From the NCBI GenBank assembly GCA_965649825.1, contig OZ287697.1, forward strand, positions 1,054,001 to 1,118,000: a stretch of DNA of 64,000 nt, in the 5' to 3' direction. Position numbers and translations under genes: made by a program. This stretch comes from Penicillus capitatus (lineage: Eukaryota > Chlorophyta). Under the pieces are notes generated by a model. The model searched no databases and was not told where the DNA came from. It saw only the letters and a program-made list of their open reading frames with translations. This document shows, piece after piece, positions 54,701-64,000 of this stretch. Each line of letters starts with the position of its first letter. Position 1 is the first letter of the stretch.

Positions 54701-57700
54701 CTACATCACCAATCGATCCTCCGTGGACATCCAAGAAGGCAATTTCGAAAATGGCGAGAGTGAACAGGGCGGATGTCTATCGGCAGAGCTCGAAACGCAG
54801 TTGGTGCTAGAAAACGTGGATATGGACGAATGCAGAGCGAGAGGAATCGGCGGCGGTATTGTCTTAAGGCAGATGTCGAAAGCAGATATGACAGATGTCC
54901 GCATCCGATCGACCAGCGCGAATGCCAGTGGAGGGGCCCTTTTCTGTTCGAATTCCGAACTCAGCGCCAAGCGATTTGAGATCGAAGACAGCTCTGCCGG
55001 TGTTCGAGGCGGCGCCCTATATGCTGCCTCTTCTAGCGTCGTCTCTCTGAAAAAATCCACAGTACACCATACCTCTGCGATGATCGGTGGAGCAGCAATG
55101 CTTGAAGCCAATGTGTCTGCCGTATTCGAAAATGTGACGTTTACGGAATCGATCGCTGATCGTACTGGTGGCGTGAGCTACGTCGATCGATCGAGTTTAG
55201 CAATCGTCGACAGTCTAATCGAAGACAGCAGAGCGCAGGACGGCGGCTGCGTTTATTCGCGGCAGTCCTCTCTGAACATCGACGACTCGATCATGCGCAA
55301 CTGCACGGCGATCGAATCTGGTGGATGTGTCGTGGCTGAAAGCGGTAGCTCTGTCGTTATGAGCGATGCAAGTCTGACAGAAAGCTCGGCGAGATACGGT
55401 GGGGCCATCATGCTTCAGAATTCGACGCTAAATGCACAGCGCCTGCACGTTACGAAGAGTCGAGCACGTTATGATGGCGGAGCGATCTTTGCTGGAAATG
55501 CATCGACGGTGCTCTGCGCCGCATGCCATCTAGAAAACAATGCAGCTAAGGGTAAAGGTGGGGCCATCTCTTTCGACTCTGCCACGTCACAAATTCTCGC
55601 TCTGCAATTCGACAAGAGCACCATTCAAGGAAACACTGCCGATCAAGGAGGTCAGTATGAATCAATTCTTCTGTACCCTCTGGCATAGGGTTACGAATTG
55701 TGTAGGTGGTCTCTACTTCACCAGCAGCAATCGCAGCGCAGAATGTGCGAATCCAGGAGCGCAATGTTCCGTTGCCGTTCTATCGGAGACGACCTTTGTC
55801 GACAACGAAGCGTCTTCCATCGGCGGCGCTCTTTTCTCTAATGAACTGACTGCCATTCGAGTCGCCTGCTCATCACAGGATAAGCGTCCCAGATCCGAAT
55901 TCTACGCGAGAGAGGAGTGGGAGTCCATGGGCAGTTTAAAATCGAATGCCGATCTATGCAAGGAGTGGAAAGGAAATCGAGCCAAAACTTATGGACCGGC
56001 AGCCGCTTCCTACATTCGCACTGTCAAGAAAACGATTCACTACGATCACGATAACACAAGCGTCGTTGTTGAAGGAAACACGCATGTCATCGCCAATCAG
56101 CGCAGTGGATCGCACTTACCCACAATTCTGCTTCAAGCTACTGATGAACTCGAACAGGGCCCCGCCATCGGCGCCAGCAATGAGACGATTGAAGCGATCA
56201 TGTCGTCACCGGACAATTTTTTCGTGGGATCGATCCGCGTGTCTCTCGCCTTTGGCGAAGCCGTCATCTCCGGCATTGCTGAATTTGCGCCGCCAGGGAC
56301 TTACCAAATCCTGATCGCCTTTAACGATGAGAGCATGGAGGCCTTAGCTCTTGAGGTTCACATTCGAGAGTGCCTCATCAACGAAGCATGGACGGTGGAA
56401 GGACCAACCTGTCGAGAATGTTCGGCCGCAACGTACAATTTTTTGCCCGATGACGAAATGGGCTGTCGTCCGTGTCCCGATAAGGCAATCTGTGAGAGCC
56501 GTGTGATCCAACCAAAGAAAGGATACTGGCATCAGACTCCGTGTTCCGAACACATCCAACGATGTACCAAATTCAAAGCCTGCGATTTTGCAGACCGCGA
56601 GAATCTGCTGATGGAGATCGGTGACGCCACAGAGACGTGCGATTTCGAAGAAGACCAGTTGACGGAATACACACACGCACAATGTCGCAAAGTACGTGCA
56701 ACTAATCTCACACTTTTTCTCACAATCGTCGTTGCCATGCATAGGGCCACTCAGGTCCGCTATGTGGCTCCTGTGAAGCTGGATACGGTCGATCGCAATC
56801 ATCCCTCTGCAAAAACTGTTTCATCAAGTTTGGCAATGTGATGCTGGTTTTGCTCTCGAGTCTGATTCTGCTGTCCCTCTGCTGTTTGTTCGTTCGGAGC
56901 AACGTGGTGTCGTTTTTATCCACGATTCGAAGAGAACAGGTGCCGACGTCGCCATCCGAAGGCCCGTCAACCAGTAGCAACTTATCACCAGCGGATATGA
57001 ACGCGGTGAAAGTATGGTCCTCAGAAAGGATAGTAAACAGCGGAAAGACGCCTCAGCAGGTTTCGGATAGACGCCAGATGACCGTCAATTCTCCGGAACT
57101 GGCCAAATGGAAAACGGCAGAAATGTTTAAAGTATAAGCATCGCTCACTCTTACGACGGCAAAGAGTGATGTATGGTGCGATAGATCATCATCAACTATC
57201 TCCAGATGATCGCTCTTGCAGTGAGTGTGAATGTGGATTGGTCTGTCACGTTGGTCGCTCTCTACGAAGCAGCAGGCAAGCATCGGATCCCTCTGAGTGC
57301 GTTCGTTCGTACATTGCTTATCGTCTAGGTTTCGTGAGTGGCATGACGACGGAGACAACGCATCGATCTGTCGAATGCTTGGCGTCTGATGAGGCATCCG
57401 TCATCGGCGTCGTGATCGATCTCGTTCTACCTCTCATTGTCATTGTTCTATTCGTGATCTTTTGGACACTAGCCATGGTTAGGTACAAGGAAAACGTGAT
57501 CTATCTACTGAGAAAGATCATCCTTAGTGCCACGGCTGTTTTCTACATTTCCTACCTATCTCTCACAAAAACAATAATAAACATCCTTATCTGTGTCGAA
57601 GTTCACGATTCTGTCGATTTCATAAATGATTCCACTGCATATTACTGGGCAATGGATACCAGTGTTACATGCTACAAGGGATCGCATGTCGTTCTTGCTA

Positions 57701-58371
57701 GTGCCTTGGGCTGGCCTCTCTTTGCCCTGTTCACTATAGGCTTTCCCATGACACTCGCTGGCGTTGTTCTGTGTTGCGTTCAGGACGATTACCAAAAAGG
57801 AAGGGTGTATGACACGACAGGTATCATGTATCGCTCTTACAAAAAGCGATTTGTGTATTGGGAGTCTCTGATTCTGCTGAGAAAGGCGATCCTTGCAGTG
57901 GTCGTTGCCTTTTCTTACTCACTAGGTCCCAATCTCCAGGCAGTACTCGCTGTCTTTGTTTTGGGACTGGCCCTGTATTCACAAGCGCTGTGCCGTCCTT
58001 TTCGTGAGGAGTTTGAAGTTTTGAATGAGATGGAAGGAATCTCGATTCTTGCTTCTTTGCTCACTTTTGTGTCGAGCATTTTTTTCGAGGACGAACGCGT
58101 GTCAGATAGCATCCAGATTTTCATAACGGTGATCGTTACCCTGTGCAATCTCGGACTGTTTTTCTTTTTCCTTGTTTTCTTTTTCAGACTCGGTGCCAAG
58201 TACATAAGAACGATCTTGGACAGAGAAGACGTGGCCTACGATTCTGACGGTGAAACGTATCATATTCTTAAGGTCTATTTCTTTGATCATGTGTTTGGAC
58301 ATATTCGTGGAGCGATTGGTCGCTGTGGAAAACGCATTTCCCGCACGTTGAATCGCCGATCCGATGCTTAG
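51753..58371 (+). CDS. Pmp-like right-handed beta-helix multi-pass membrane protein 2 (2000 aa)
   Basis: Exons 51753-51825, 52179-52497, 52547-55650, 55706-56691, 56745-57131, 57185-57275 and 57329-58371 (introns 353, 49, 55, 53, 53 and 53 nt) sum to 2001 codons. A signal peptide (MYRPFLSVLLLGILHAAC) sits on its own exon. Then RTWRITDTV and LQRLVDCTEEGD align with the first beta-helix protein. Over 1000 residues of ~24-residue rungs follow, with GGA/GGC/GGV turns (DGGAIFAGN, RGGCVF) and many N-glycosylation sites. The Cys module (CRECSAATYNF, CRPCPDKAICE, GYWHQTPC, GPLCGSCEAGYG) and 8-9 transmembrane segments complete the same architecture. Splice sites at the signal peptide, helix end and first membrane segments coincide with the paralogue. 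Intron 57276-57328 is GC-AG. The signal-peptide exon is inferred from frame, phase and the paralogue's layout. Confidence 0.87.
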
Positions 58372-59232
58372 ATCACGTTTCTCATCATGGCAGTGTGTTT
58401 GTCTTTTCCTTGTGCTAAGAATGTACTTCACTTGCTCTCTGTTACACACCTCATTTGTAGATCCGTCAGATAAATGCTGTCTAGGACCGCTTCGAAAACG
58501 GGAAAGGTATTTGTCCATCTCGAGCGCGTTCAGTTCTGAAAGATCTGTAGTTGAACTTGTATATCATTGTCGATGCTTAACGCTTTATGACTGAAAGACA
58601 CTCGAGGCACGATGTCTCTGGATTCCTGAACTATTGTCTGTTCTGTCGAAACGCAGCAACGGTAACGTAACGGTAAAGGATTTCGACGGACGACAGAGTG
58701 ATGATCTTCTTTCGGCGAGACGTTACGGCGATTCCGAATCGGCCTCGTTTGCCAAAGTTTGTGGGTGCGTGATGTGATTGCCACAGCGGCAGGGAAGTGA
58801 ACGTAAAAATAGATACAGTGTGAGTTAATCCATGGCGTTTTGCAGGTCGAAATATTCTACATATGGTTTGCAAAGAACCTGCTTTGACGCGTTCCCTCTC
58901 GACACTTCAAAATTTATCGACAACGCTTCATCGATAGGTAACGATGCCGACAGCTAACCCGTATGTATGTAGCGATAGCAAAAATGAGAATTCTGGACGG
59001 GAATTCGTTATACATCGATTCTTCTTTGAATTCTAAATCGCTTTCACGCGATCGAGTGTTTACGAATAAGAGGAGCTTTAACATTAATGTGATGACATAA
59101 TAGGAAGGGACCTCAGCCGAGGTCTGAGTAAACTAGAAACCTGCTGTTCAAACACACTAAACGGACAACAGAGGTCCGTAAACTTGGCATTCATGTGAGA
59201 ATTCTGGTTCAGGGAAACCGGTGTGTAAATCT
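58372..59232. other. Intergenic interval
   Basis: About 860 bp between convergent genes. The right end (from about 59033) is the start of the duplicated lectin unit. No supported ORF; short minus-strand ORFs at 58530-58873 show no motif. Confidence 0.55.
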
Positions 59233-60862
59233 CTAGAAGCGGTATGTAAGCAAGGCGACTTCCTTGTTGTATCTTCTGATCGCACACGTGACCTCGTCTT
59301 CGTCCGAGACCACACATGATGGAGTCTCGAGAAAGAATCCAAAGGACTTCTCCCAGCCCAGCCATTTCATCCCGTCGAAGGAGTTTCTGTAGAGGTAGGA
59401 TCCCTCTCCGACAGCAAAACAGTGTATCTTGCCAACACCGGTGGTCACACATTCCGGTGCCGAATGAAAGACACCTCCCAGATCGACCCAGTCGCGCCAT
59501 TTACCATCGTAGGTCCTCTGCATAACGCTGTTCTCTTTAACACCCAAGCTGAAAATGTCCATCCTGTTCGAACTCCATGACGTCGCTGATGGACGCCCAT
59601 TCACTAGACCTCTGTGAACATCATAGCCGCTCGGCCAATCTCCTGAGACAAGTTTGTATTTTTCATAGAGTCCCAAGTCCATTACGGTAGCGAAGCAGGC
59701 GAAGTGGTCCTTGTTGAGCGATGTACATCCAAAGGGACCAAAAAAAATCCCTCTCAAGTTCGTGCGACTTCCCCATTTTCCATTGACTGCTCCAATGTGA
59801 TGGCCTCCGTTGACGTCTCCTCTGAACATACAGTCGACGGCGGAGGGCGATCGGGCGATACAGGAAGGAACTTCCATCAATCTCCCTCCTTTGGACTGCC
59901 AGCCGCTCCATTTTCCGCCAGAAAACGTCTTGATATAGAGTGCAACGTTGGTGCCCAGCACCAGGACGTCGATGATGCCGACGTCGCGACTGACACATTC
60001 GATCTCGTCGACGATGGTACCGCCGAGATCCTCCCATTCGCTGTAGACACCCTTGTCAATGGAAATGTGCATGACGTTCGATTTCGGTGTTCGGATGAAG
60101 CAGTCCACACGGCCTGGTCCCCATGACGTGCAGCATGGGCGACTTTGTGCCGTGTTCCCCGAGATCCGGAAGCGTTCTTGTGGTTTCTTGTTCACAGCTT
60201 CATTTCCGTCGATGTTGACATTGGCGTAAGAAGATGTCGCGAGAGCGCCCTTTTTTGCCGTCATTTCCACGCCGTCGCATTTGGAAGCTCCTGAGCAGTC
60301 GTTTCTTGTAGAGCCAGTAGCAAAATTCAGTTGGACGAGCGCCAACAAGAACAGCTGAACGCTAAACGGAGACATACCCGCTTCGGCGAATCTTTTTAAT
60401 AATTAGATATCGGCAAGATGCGGCCCAATGACAACAGACAAACGCAGATGCTGCAAGAAAGAATGGCGGAATATAGTACGGTCGCGAATACCACGTGGCG
60501 AGGAGTGTACGAATCTGGTTGTTTTCGGGAGGCGAGGCCAATCGAGTTCCTTGCCGACGCGAGTGGGCGACGGTGACGCAACGCATCGCCTTGCAGCATT
60601 CTTCTAACAAGGAGACTTCTGCCGCTGGATCATCCACTGGTGATTTGCTACGGACCAGTCAGTCCTTCAGTTCATGTTCAGCCCACAGAATCTGCTTCAG
60701 TAGAGGCTCCCCAGCTGCTCTGATTGTTCCTGGATTCGGTATTGTTGTGTGTCTCGACGAATCAACATGATCGCGGCTGGTTGTTTTTTGCAGTCGTAGT
60801 ACGCTTTTCTCGCTCACTGGACTTGATCCATGCGACGACGATGATCATCGTTCGAAATCGAT
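59033..60862 (-). repeat. Tandem duplication unit 1 (lectin A with flanks)
   Basis: Matches 61316-63147 along its whole length: 3' flank from ATCGCTTTC, the complete 380-codon gene, and about 485 bp of upstream sequence up to the CGATGATCATC stretch. Both units are in the same orientation, offset by about 2285 bp. The spacer between them (about 60863-61315) is unique. Confidence 0.9.
59233..60375 (-). CDS. Secreted PLL-like beta-propeller lectin A
   Basis: A single-exon 380-aa gene, unusual in this intron-rich window. Residues 1-22 are a signal peptide (MSPFSVQLFLLALVQLNFATG). A ~60-residue linker precedes seven or so imperfect ~45-residue blades, each with a pattern like GRVDCFIR...YSEWEDLGG...IECVS and a W-x-W/Y core (GKWSGWQSKGG, GKWRDWVDLGG, MKWLGWEKSFG). 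Most blades carry paired Cys, suggesting disulfides. The pattern resembles bacterial PLL/PHL fucose-binding propellers and tectonin-like lectins, so sugar binding outside the cell is likely but not shown. Nearly identical to lectin B; the + strand relic at 5469 is a third, older member. Confidence 0.82.
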   Translation of the reverse strand: MSPFSVQLFLLALVQLNFATGSTRNDCSGASKCDGVEMTAKKGALATSSYANVNIDGNEAVNKKPQERFRISGNTAQSRPCCTSWGPGRVDCFIRTPKSNVMHISIDKGVYSEWEDLGGTIVDEIECVSRDVGIIDVLVLGTNVALYIKTFSGGKWSGWQSKGGRLMEVPSCIARSPSAVDCMFRGDVNGGHHIGAVNGKWGSRTNLRGIFFGPFGCTSLNKDHFACFATVMDLGLYEKYKLVSGDWPSGYDVHRGLVNGRPSATSWSSNRMDIFSLGVKENSVMQRTYDGKWRDWVDLGGVFHSAPECVTTGVGKIHCFAVGEGSYLYRNSFDGMKWLGWEKSFGFFLETPSCVVSDEDEVTCAIRRYNKEVALLTYRF

Positions 60863-61517
60863 CGATCGATCGCAAACGAAAACAAAAATCTCTGTTTATG
60901 CTAAGCTGCGAAGACTCTACAAATCATTGACAATCTGTCCTGCGACGTCATCATGGACGGTGCAGATCTCATCGCCACCATACGGAAGGCAAACACCGAC
61001 TACTTTCTAGGCACTTGGATTTGCGACAATAGTTCAAGGGAGAGAAACCGCGTCTGCTTCATACGCAATCGCGATACTCTCGCCTTTTGCCTCGAGCACG
61101 GTGTTGACGCATCTGCTCTTAGCTTAGTGAAAAGACGGGATGTCTCTGATGTGCGCCCTGATAGCTTCTGTTTTCTAGGTGCCTCTACGATGCTGTCTTG
61201 TTTTCCCATATCTATTCATTCACGATACAGTCAGTTCTCTTTACGACAGAAAAAAAGGTCACCAATCTTTTCTTCCACATTGATGGCACAACATTGCCGC
61301 CTTCATGGATTTTCATTTAAATCGCTTTCCACGCGAACGAGCGTTTAAGAATAAGGCGAGCTTTAACATTAATGTGATGACAGAATAGGAAGTGACCCCA
61401 GCAGATGTCTGACTAAACTAGAAACTTGTTGTTCAAACACACTAAACAGACAATAGTGCTCCGTAAACTTGGCATTCGTGTAAGAACTCTGGTTCTGGGA
61501 AACGGTTGTGTAAATCT
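60376..61517. other. Upstream region of lectin A, unique spacer and 3' flank of lectin B
   Basis: The first ~485 bp are conserved with the region upstream of lectin B and presumably hold its promoter. The unique spacer (60863-61315) contains the 5' part of a 131-codon ATG ORF (60953-61348, +) that is unlike anything I know and runs into the duplicated unit. GATCGATCGATCG lies at the spacer edge (about 60858-60871). Confidence 0.5.
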
Positions 61518-63147
61518 CTAGAAGCGGTATGTAAGCAAGGCGACTTCCTTGTTGAATCTTCTGATCGCACACGTCACTTCGTCTTCATTGGAGACCACAC
61601 ATGATGGAGTCTCGAGAAAGAATCCAAAGGACTTCTCCCAGTCCGACCATTTCGCACCGTCGAAGGAGTTTCTGTAGAGGTAAGATCCCTCTCCGACAGC
61701 AAAACAGTGTATCTTGCCAACACCGGTGGTCACACATTCCGGTGCCGAATCAAAGACACCTCCCAGATCAACCCCGTCGTGCCATTTACCATCGTAGGTC
61801 ATCTGCAAAACGCTGTTCGGTCGAACACCCAAGCTGAAAATGTCCATCCTGTTCGAACCCCATGACGTCGCTGATGGACGCCCTTTCACTAGACCTCCGC
61901 GACCATAAAAGCCGCCCCATCCTGTTCCCGGGGTCCAGTATTTTTGTGAAAGGATCAAGTCCATTGAGGCAGCGAAGCAGGCGAAGTGGCCCTCGTTGAG
62001 CGACGTACATCCAAAGGGGCTAAAAAGAATCCCTCCTAAGCCCGTGGGTTTTCCCCATTCTCCATCGACAGCTTTAATGTGATAGCCTTTGCTAGCCGGT
62101 CCTCTCATAATGCAGTGGACGTTGGAGGGCGTTCGGACGACACAGGAAGGCACCTCCATCAGCTGCCCTCCTTTAGACTCCCAGTCGCTCCATTTTCCAT
62201 CAGAGAATGTCTTGACCCAAAGTGCAGTGTCAGTGCCCAGCACCAGGACGTCGATGATGCCGACATCACGACTGACGCATTCGATCTCGTCGATGATGGT
62301 ACCGCCGAGATCCTCCCATTCGCTGTAGACACCGTTGTCAATGGAAATGTGCATGACGTTCGAATTCGGTCCTGTTCGGACGAAGCAGTCCACACGACCA
62401 GGTCTCCATGACGTGCAGCATGGGCGACTTTGTGCCGTGTTCCCCGAGATCCGGAAGCGTTCTTGTGGTTTCTTGTTCACAGCTTCATTTCCGTCGATGT
62501 TGACATTGGCGTAAGAAGATGTCGCGAGAGCGCCCTTTTTTGCCGTCATTTCCACGCCGTCGCATTTGGAAGCTCCTGAGCAGTCGTTTCTTGTAGAGCC
62601 AGTAGCAAAATTCAGTTGGACGAGCGCCAACAAGAACAGCTGAACGCTAAACGGAGACATACCCGCTTCGGCGAATCTTTTTAATAATTAGATATCGGCA
62701 AGATGCGGCCCAATGACAACAGACAAACGCAGATGCTGCAAGAAAGGATGACGGAATACAGTACAGTCACGTATACCACGTGGCGAGGAGTGTACGAATC
62801 TGGTTGTTTTCGGGAGGCGATGCCAATCGAGTTCCTTGCCGACGCAAGTGCGCGACGGTGACGCAACGCATCGCCTTGCAGCATTCTTCTAACAAGGAGA
62901 CTTCTGCGGCTGGATCGCCCACTGGTGTTTTGCTACGGAGCAGTCAGTCCTTCAGTCCATGTTCAGCCCACAGAATCTGCTTCAGGAGAGGCTCCCCAGC
63001 TGCTCTGATTGTTCCTGGATTCGGTATTGTTGTGTGTCTCGACGAATCAACATGATGACGGCTGGTTGTTTTTCGCAGTCGTAGTACGCTTTTCTCGCTC
63101 ACTGGACTTGAGCCATGCGATGACGATGATCATCATCCTCCGAAATC
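61316..63147 (-). repeat. Tandem duplication unit 2 (lectin B with flanks)
   Basis: Second unit of the lectin duplication; see unit 1. The edges fade at GCTTTCCACGCGAACGAG on the left and CGATGATCATCATCC on the right. Confidence 0.9.
61518..62660 (-). CDS. Secreted PLL-like beta-propeller lectin B
   Basis: Single exon, 380 aa, same length as lectin A. The first 85 residues (signal peptide, linker, start of blade 1) are identical to lectin A. The last ~75 differ at few positions. Blades 3-5 (about residues 150-260) differ strongly, e.g. KYWTPGTGWGGFYGRGGLV versus KYKLVSGDWPSGYDVHRGL. The conserved Gly-Trp-rich blade frame is kept, so both are probably functional. Signal peptide and absence of membrane segments predict secretion. 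Expected role as for lectin A, perhaps with a different ligand. Confidence 0.82.
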   Translation of the reverse strand: MSPFSVQLFLLALVQLNFATGSTRNDCSGASKCDGVEMTAKKGALATSSYANVNIDGNEAVNKKPQERFRISGNTAQSRPCCTSWRPGRVDCFVRTGPNSNVMHISIDNGVYSEWEDLGGTIIDEIECVSRDVGIIDVLVLGTDTALWVKTFSDGKWSDWESKGGQLMEVPSCVVRTPSNVHCIMRGPASKGYHIKAVDGEWGKPTGLGGILFSPFGCTSLNEGHFACFAASMDLILSQKYWTPGTGWGGFYGRGGLVKGRPSATSWGSNRMDIFSLGVRPNSVLQMTYDGKWHDGVDLGGVFDSAPECVTTGVGKIHCFAVGEGSYLYRNSFDGAKWSDWEKSFGFFLETPSCVVSNEDEVTCAIRRFNKEVALLTYRF

Positions 63148-64000
63148 GATGGATCGAATGATCGACGTCTTCGACGGTCCCATCACGTAGCGATTGGATC
63201 GCCGACATTGCGACTGACTCGGAAAGGTAATAATGCCTTTTCTGTTCAAGTTGAATGACGCTCGATTTGAGTCGAACAAAGATCTGCGACGAAAGATGCG
63301 TATGTGACACTGTCATGAAAAACATCACATGGTTTACGGCATTTATGATTTTTAGGTTCACAGGAAACGTATTCTCGCATGGCTCGATTTCCTTTTCGCG
63401 CTTACGACAACTACGATTGGGATACGGTGGCAAGGAGTAGAAGAATGAAATGTGACGCTGATCGCAACGTTTGACTGATTTACGGTACTGTCCAGTCGCT
63501 GGAGTGCTTGTGTCTAGTTTCCGCATTCTAAACAATGGACATCGTTCGAATCTGTTCTTCGTTTAGAAGATCATCACGATCGCCTAACTATGCCGGTCAA
63601 AAGGAAAATGTAAAGAACAGAGATCTGTAAGATGATTGCCACAAGAACTCCGAGTTTTATTCGGGCGACGCGTGGCTGTAGTCACTGACTTCTGATCTTA
63701 CGTTGGTACCACGGAGCAATGCACACCAATCCAAATCGCGAGACTTGCCTTACACATTCATCATTCCTTTCATAACCTGTTAGACGACGCCGATGAAGTA
63801 TAAAGAATATTCCAGTTTAATCTCGTCTTCGAAGACTATTGAACACACTAGACACAGACATCTTATGTTTTTTCTTTTAATGGTTTTACAACTCCTTTAT
63901 GAAAAGATCAGGAGTGCGTCTGTGTTCAGTACAAGATCAGCTCGTAACAGGCACAGAAGCCAACATGTCTAAAGCCAAATGAAATGAAATGTGTACGATT
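62661..64000. other. Upstream region of lectin B and terminal interval
   Basis: About 1.3 kb. The first ~485 bp belong to the duplicated unit. From 63148 to the window end I see no supported gene; a 162-codon ORF (63047-63535, -) crosses the duplication edge and has no motif. Confidence 0.55.

Noticed and set aside
60396-60599. Hydrophobic minus-strand ORF just upstream of lectin A (and 62681-62884 at lectin B)
   Set aside because: It stops before the lectin start and has no independent support; at most an upstream ORF.
60495-60770. Plus-strand ORF also present upstream of lectin B (62780-63055)
   Set aside because: Differences between the two copies are nearly all amino-acid changing, so there is no sign of protein constraint; it is part of a conserved upstream region.
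1-64000. tRNA, rRNA, snRNA genes or CRISPR arrays
   Set aside because: I scanned for B-box-like GGTTCGAATCC motifs, conserved rRNA segments and regularly spaced repeats and saw none I could support.

Overview
The window is a piece of nuclear genome from a eukaryotic microbe. Almost every gene is split by short GT-AG introns (most 43-57 nt). I placed exons by hand, by reading-frame continuity and by match to known protein families; in nearly every resolved gene the exon lengths sum to a whole number of codons. A green-type Rubisco activase and a plastid-type CPN60 beta point to a photosynthetic lineage with a green, chlorarachniophyte, euglenid or similar plastid (inference). A possible CCDC103-like dynein-arm factor would suggest motile cilia. 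The lineage itself is not resolved. All gene names are family assignments made from remembered motifs, not database hits.

Layout. 1-3.7 kb: 3' end of a Dicer/RIG-I-type helicase, a HAD hydrolase and a PPTC7-like phosphatase. 3.7-18.2 kb: gene-poor. It holds a decayed beta-propeller lectin-like gene, two sets of dispersed direct repeats, and between the repeats a large beta-helix membrane protein (1581 aa). 18.2-51.1 kb: a very compact island of conserved genes on both strands: GRIP golgin, G-patch protein, SUN/GH132 protein, PRP4 kinase, VAMP7, CCDC103-like, an orphan membrane protein, CPN60, POLR3K, GNAT, ribosomal P1, KIAA0930/DUF2045, INCENP, Rubisco activase, GH81 glucanase, PRP38, MRE11, a 2-phosphoglycerate-kinase-like P-loop protein, a patatin-like lipase, a TKL kinase and an SLC25 carrier. 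Neighbours are often only 6-60 bp apart and in one case overlap. 51.7-64 kb: a second, 2000-aa beta-helix membrane protein followed by two tandem, nearly identical secreted lectin-like genes.

The most unusual signals are these. (1) Many introns carry perfect 6-12 bp inverted repeats built from a few shared octamers (TCACTCTT/AAGAGTGA, GATGTGAC/GTCACATC, TCACACA/TGTGTGA), so they look like tiny hairpin introns. (2) GC-AG introns are frequent; one occupies the same position as a GT-AG intron in a paralogue. (3) Two intron-bearing eukaryotic proteins join chlamydial-Pmp-style GGA[ILV]/FxxN beta-helix repeats to a Cys-rich module and 8-9 transmembrane segments. Each lies near secreted propeller lectin-like genes, one of which is a broken relic.
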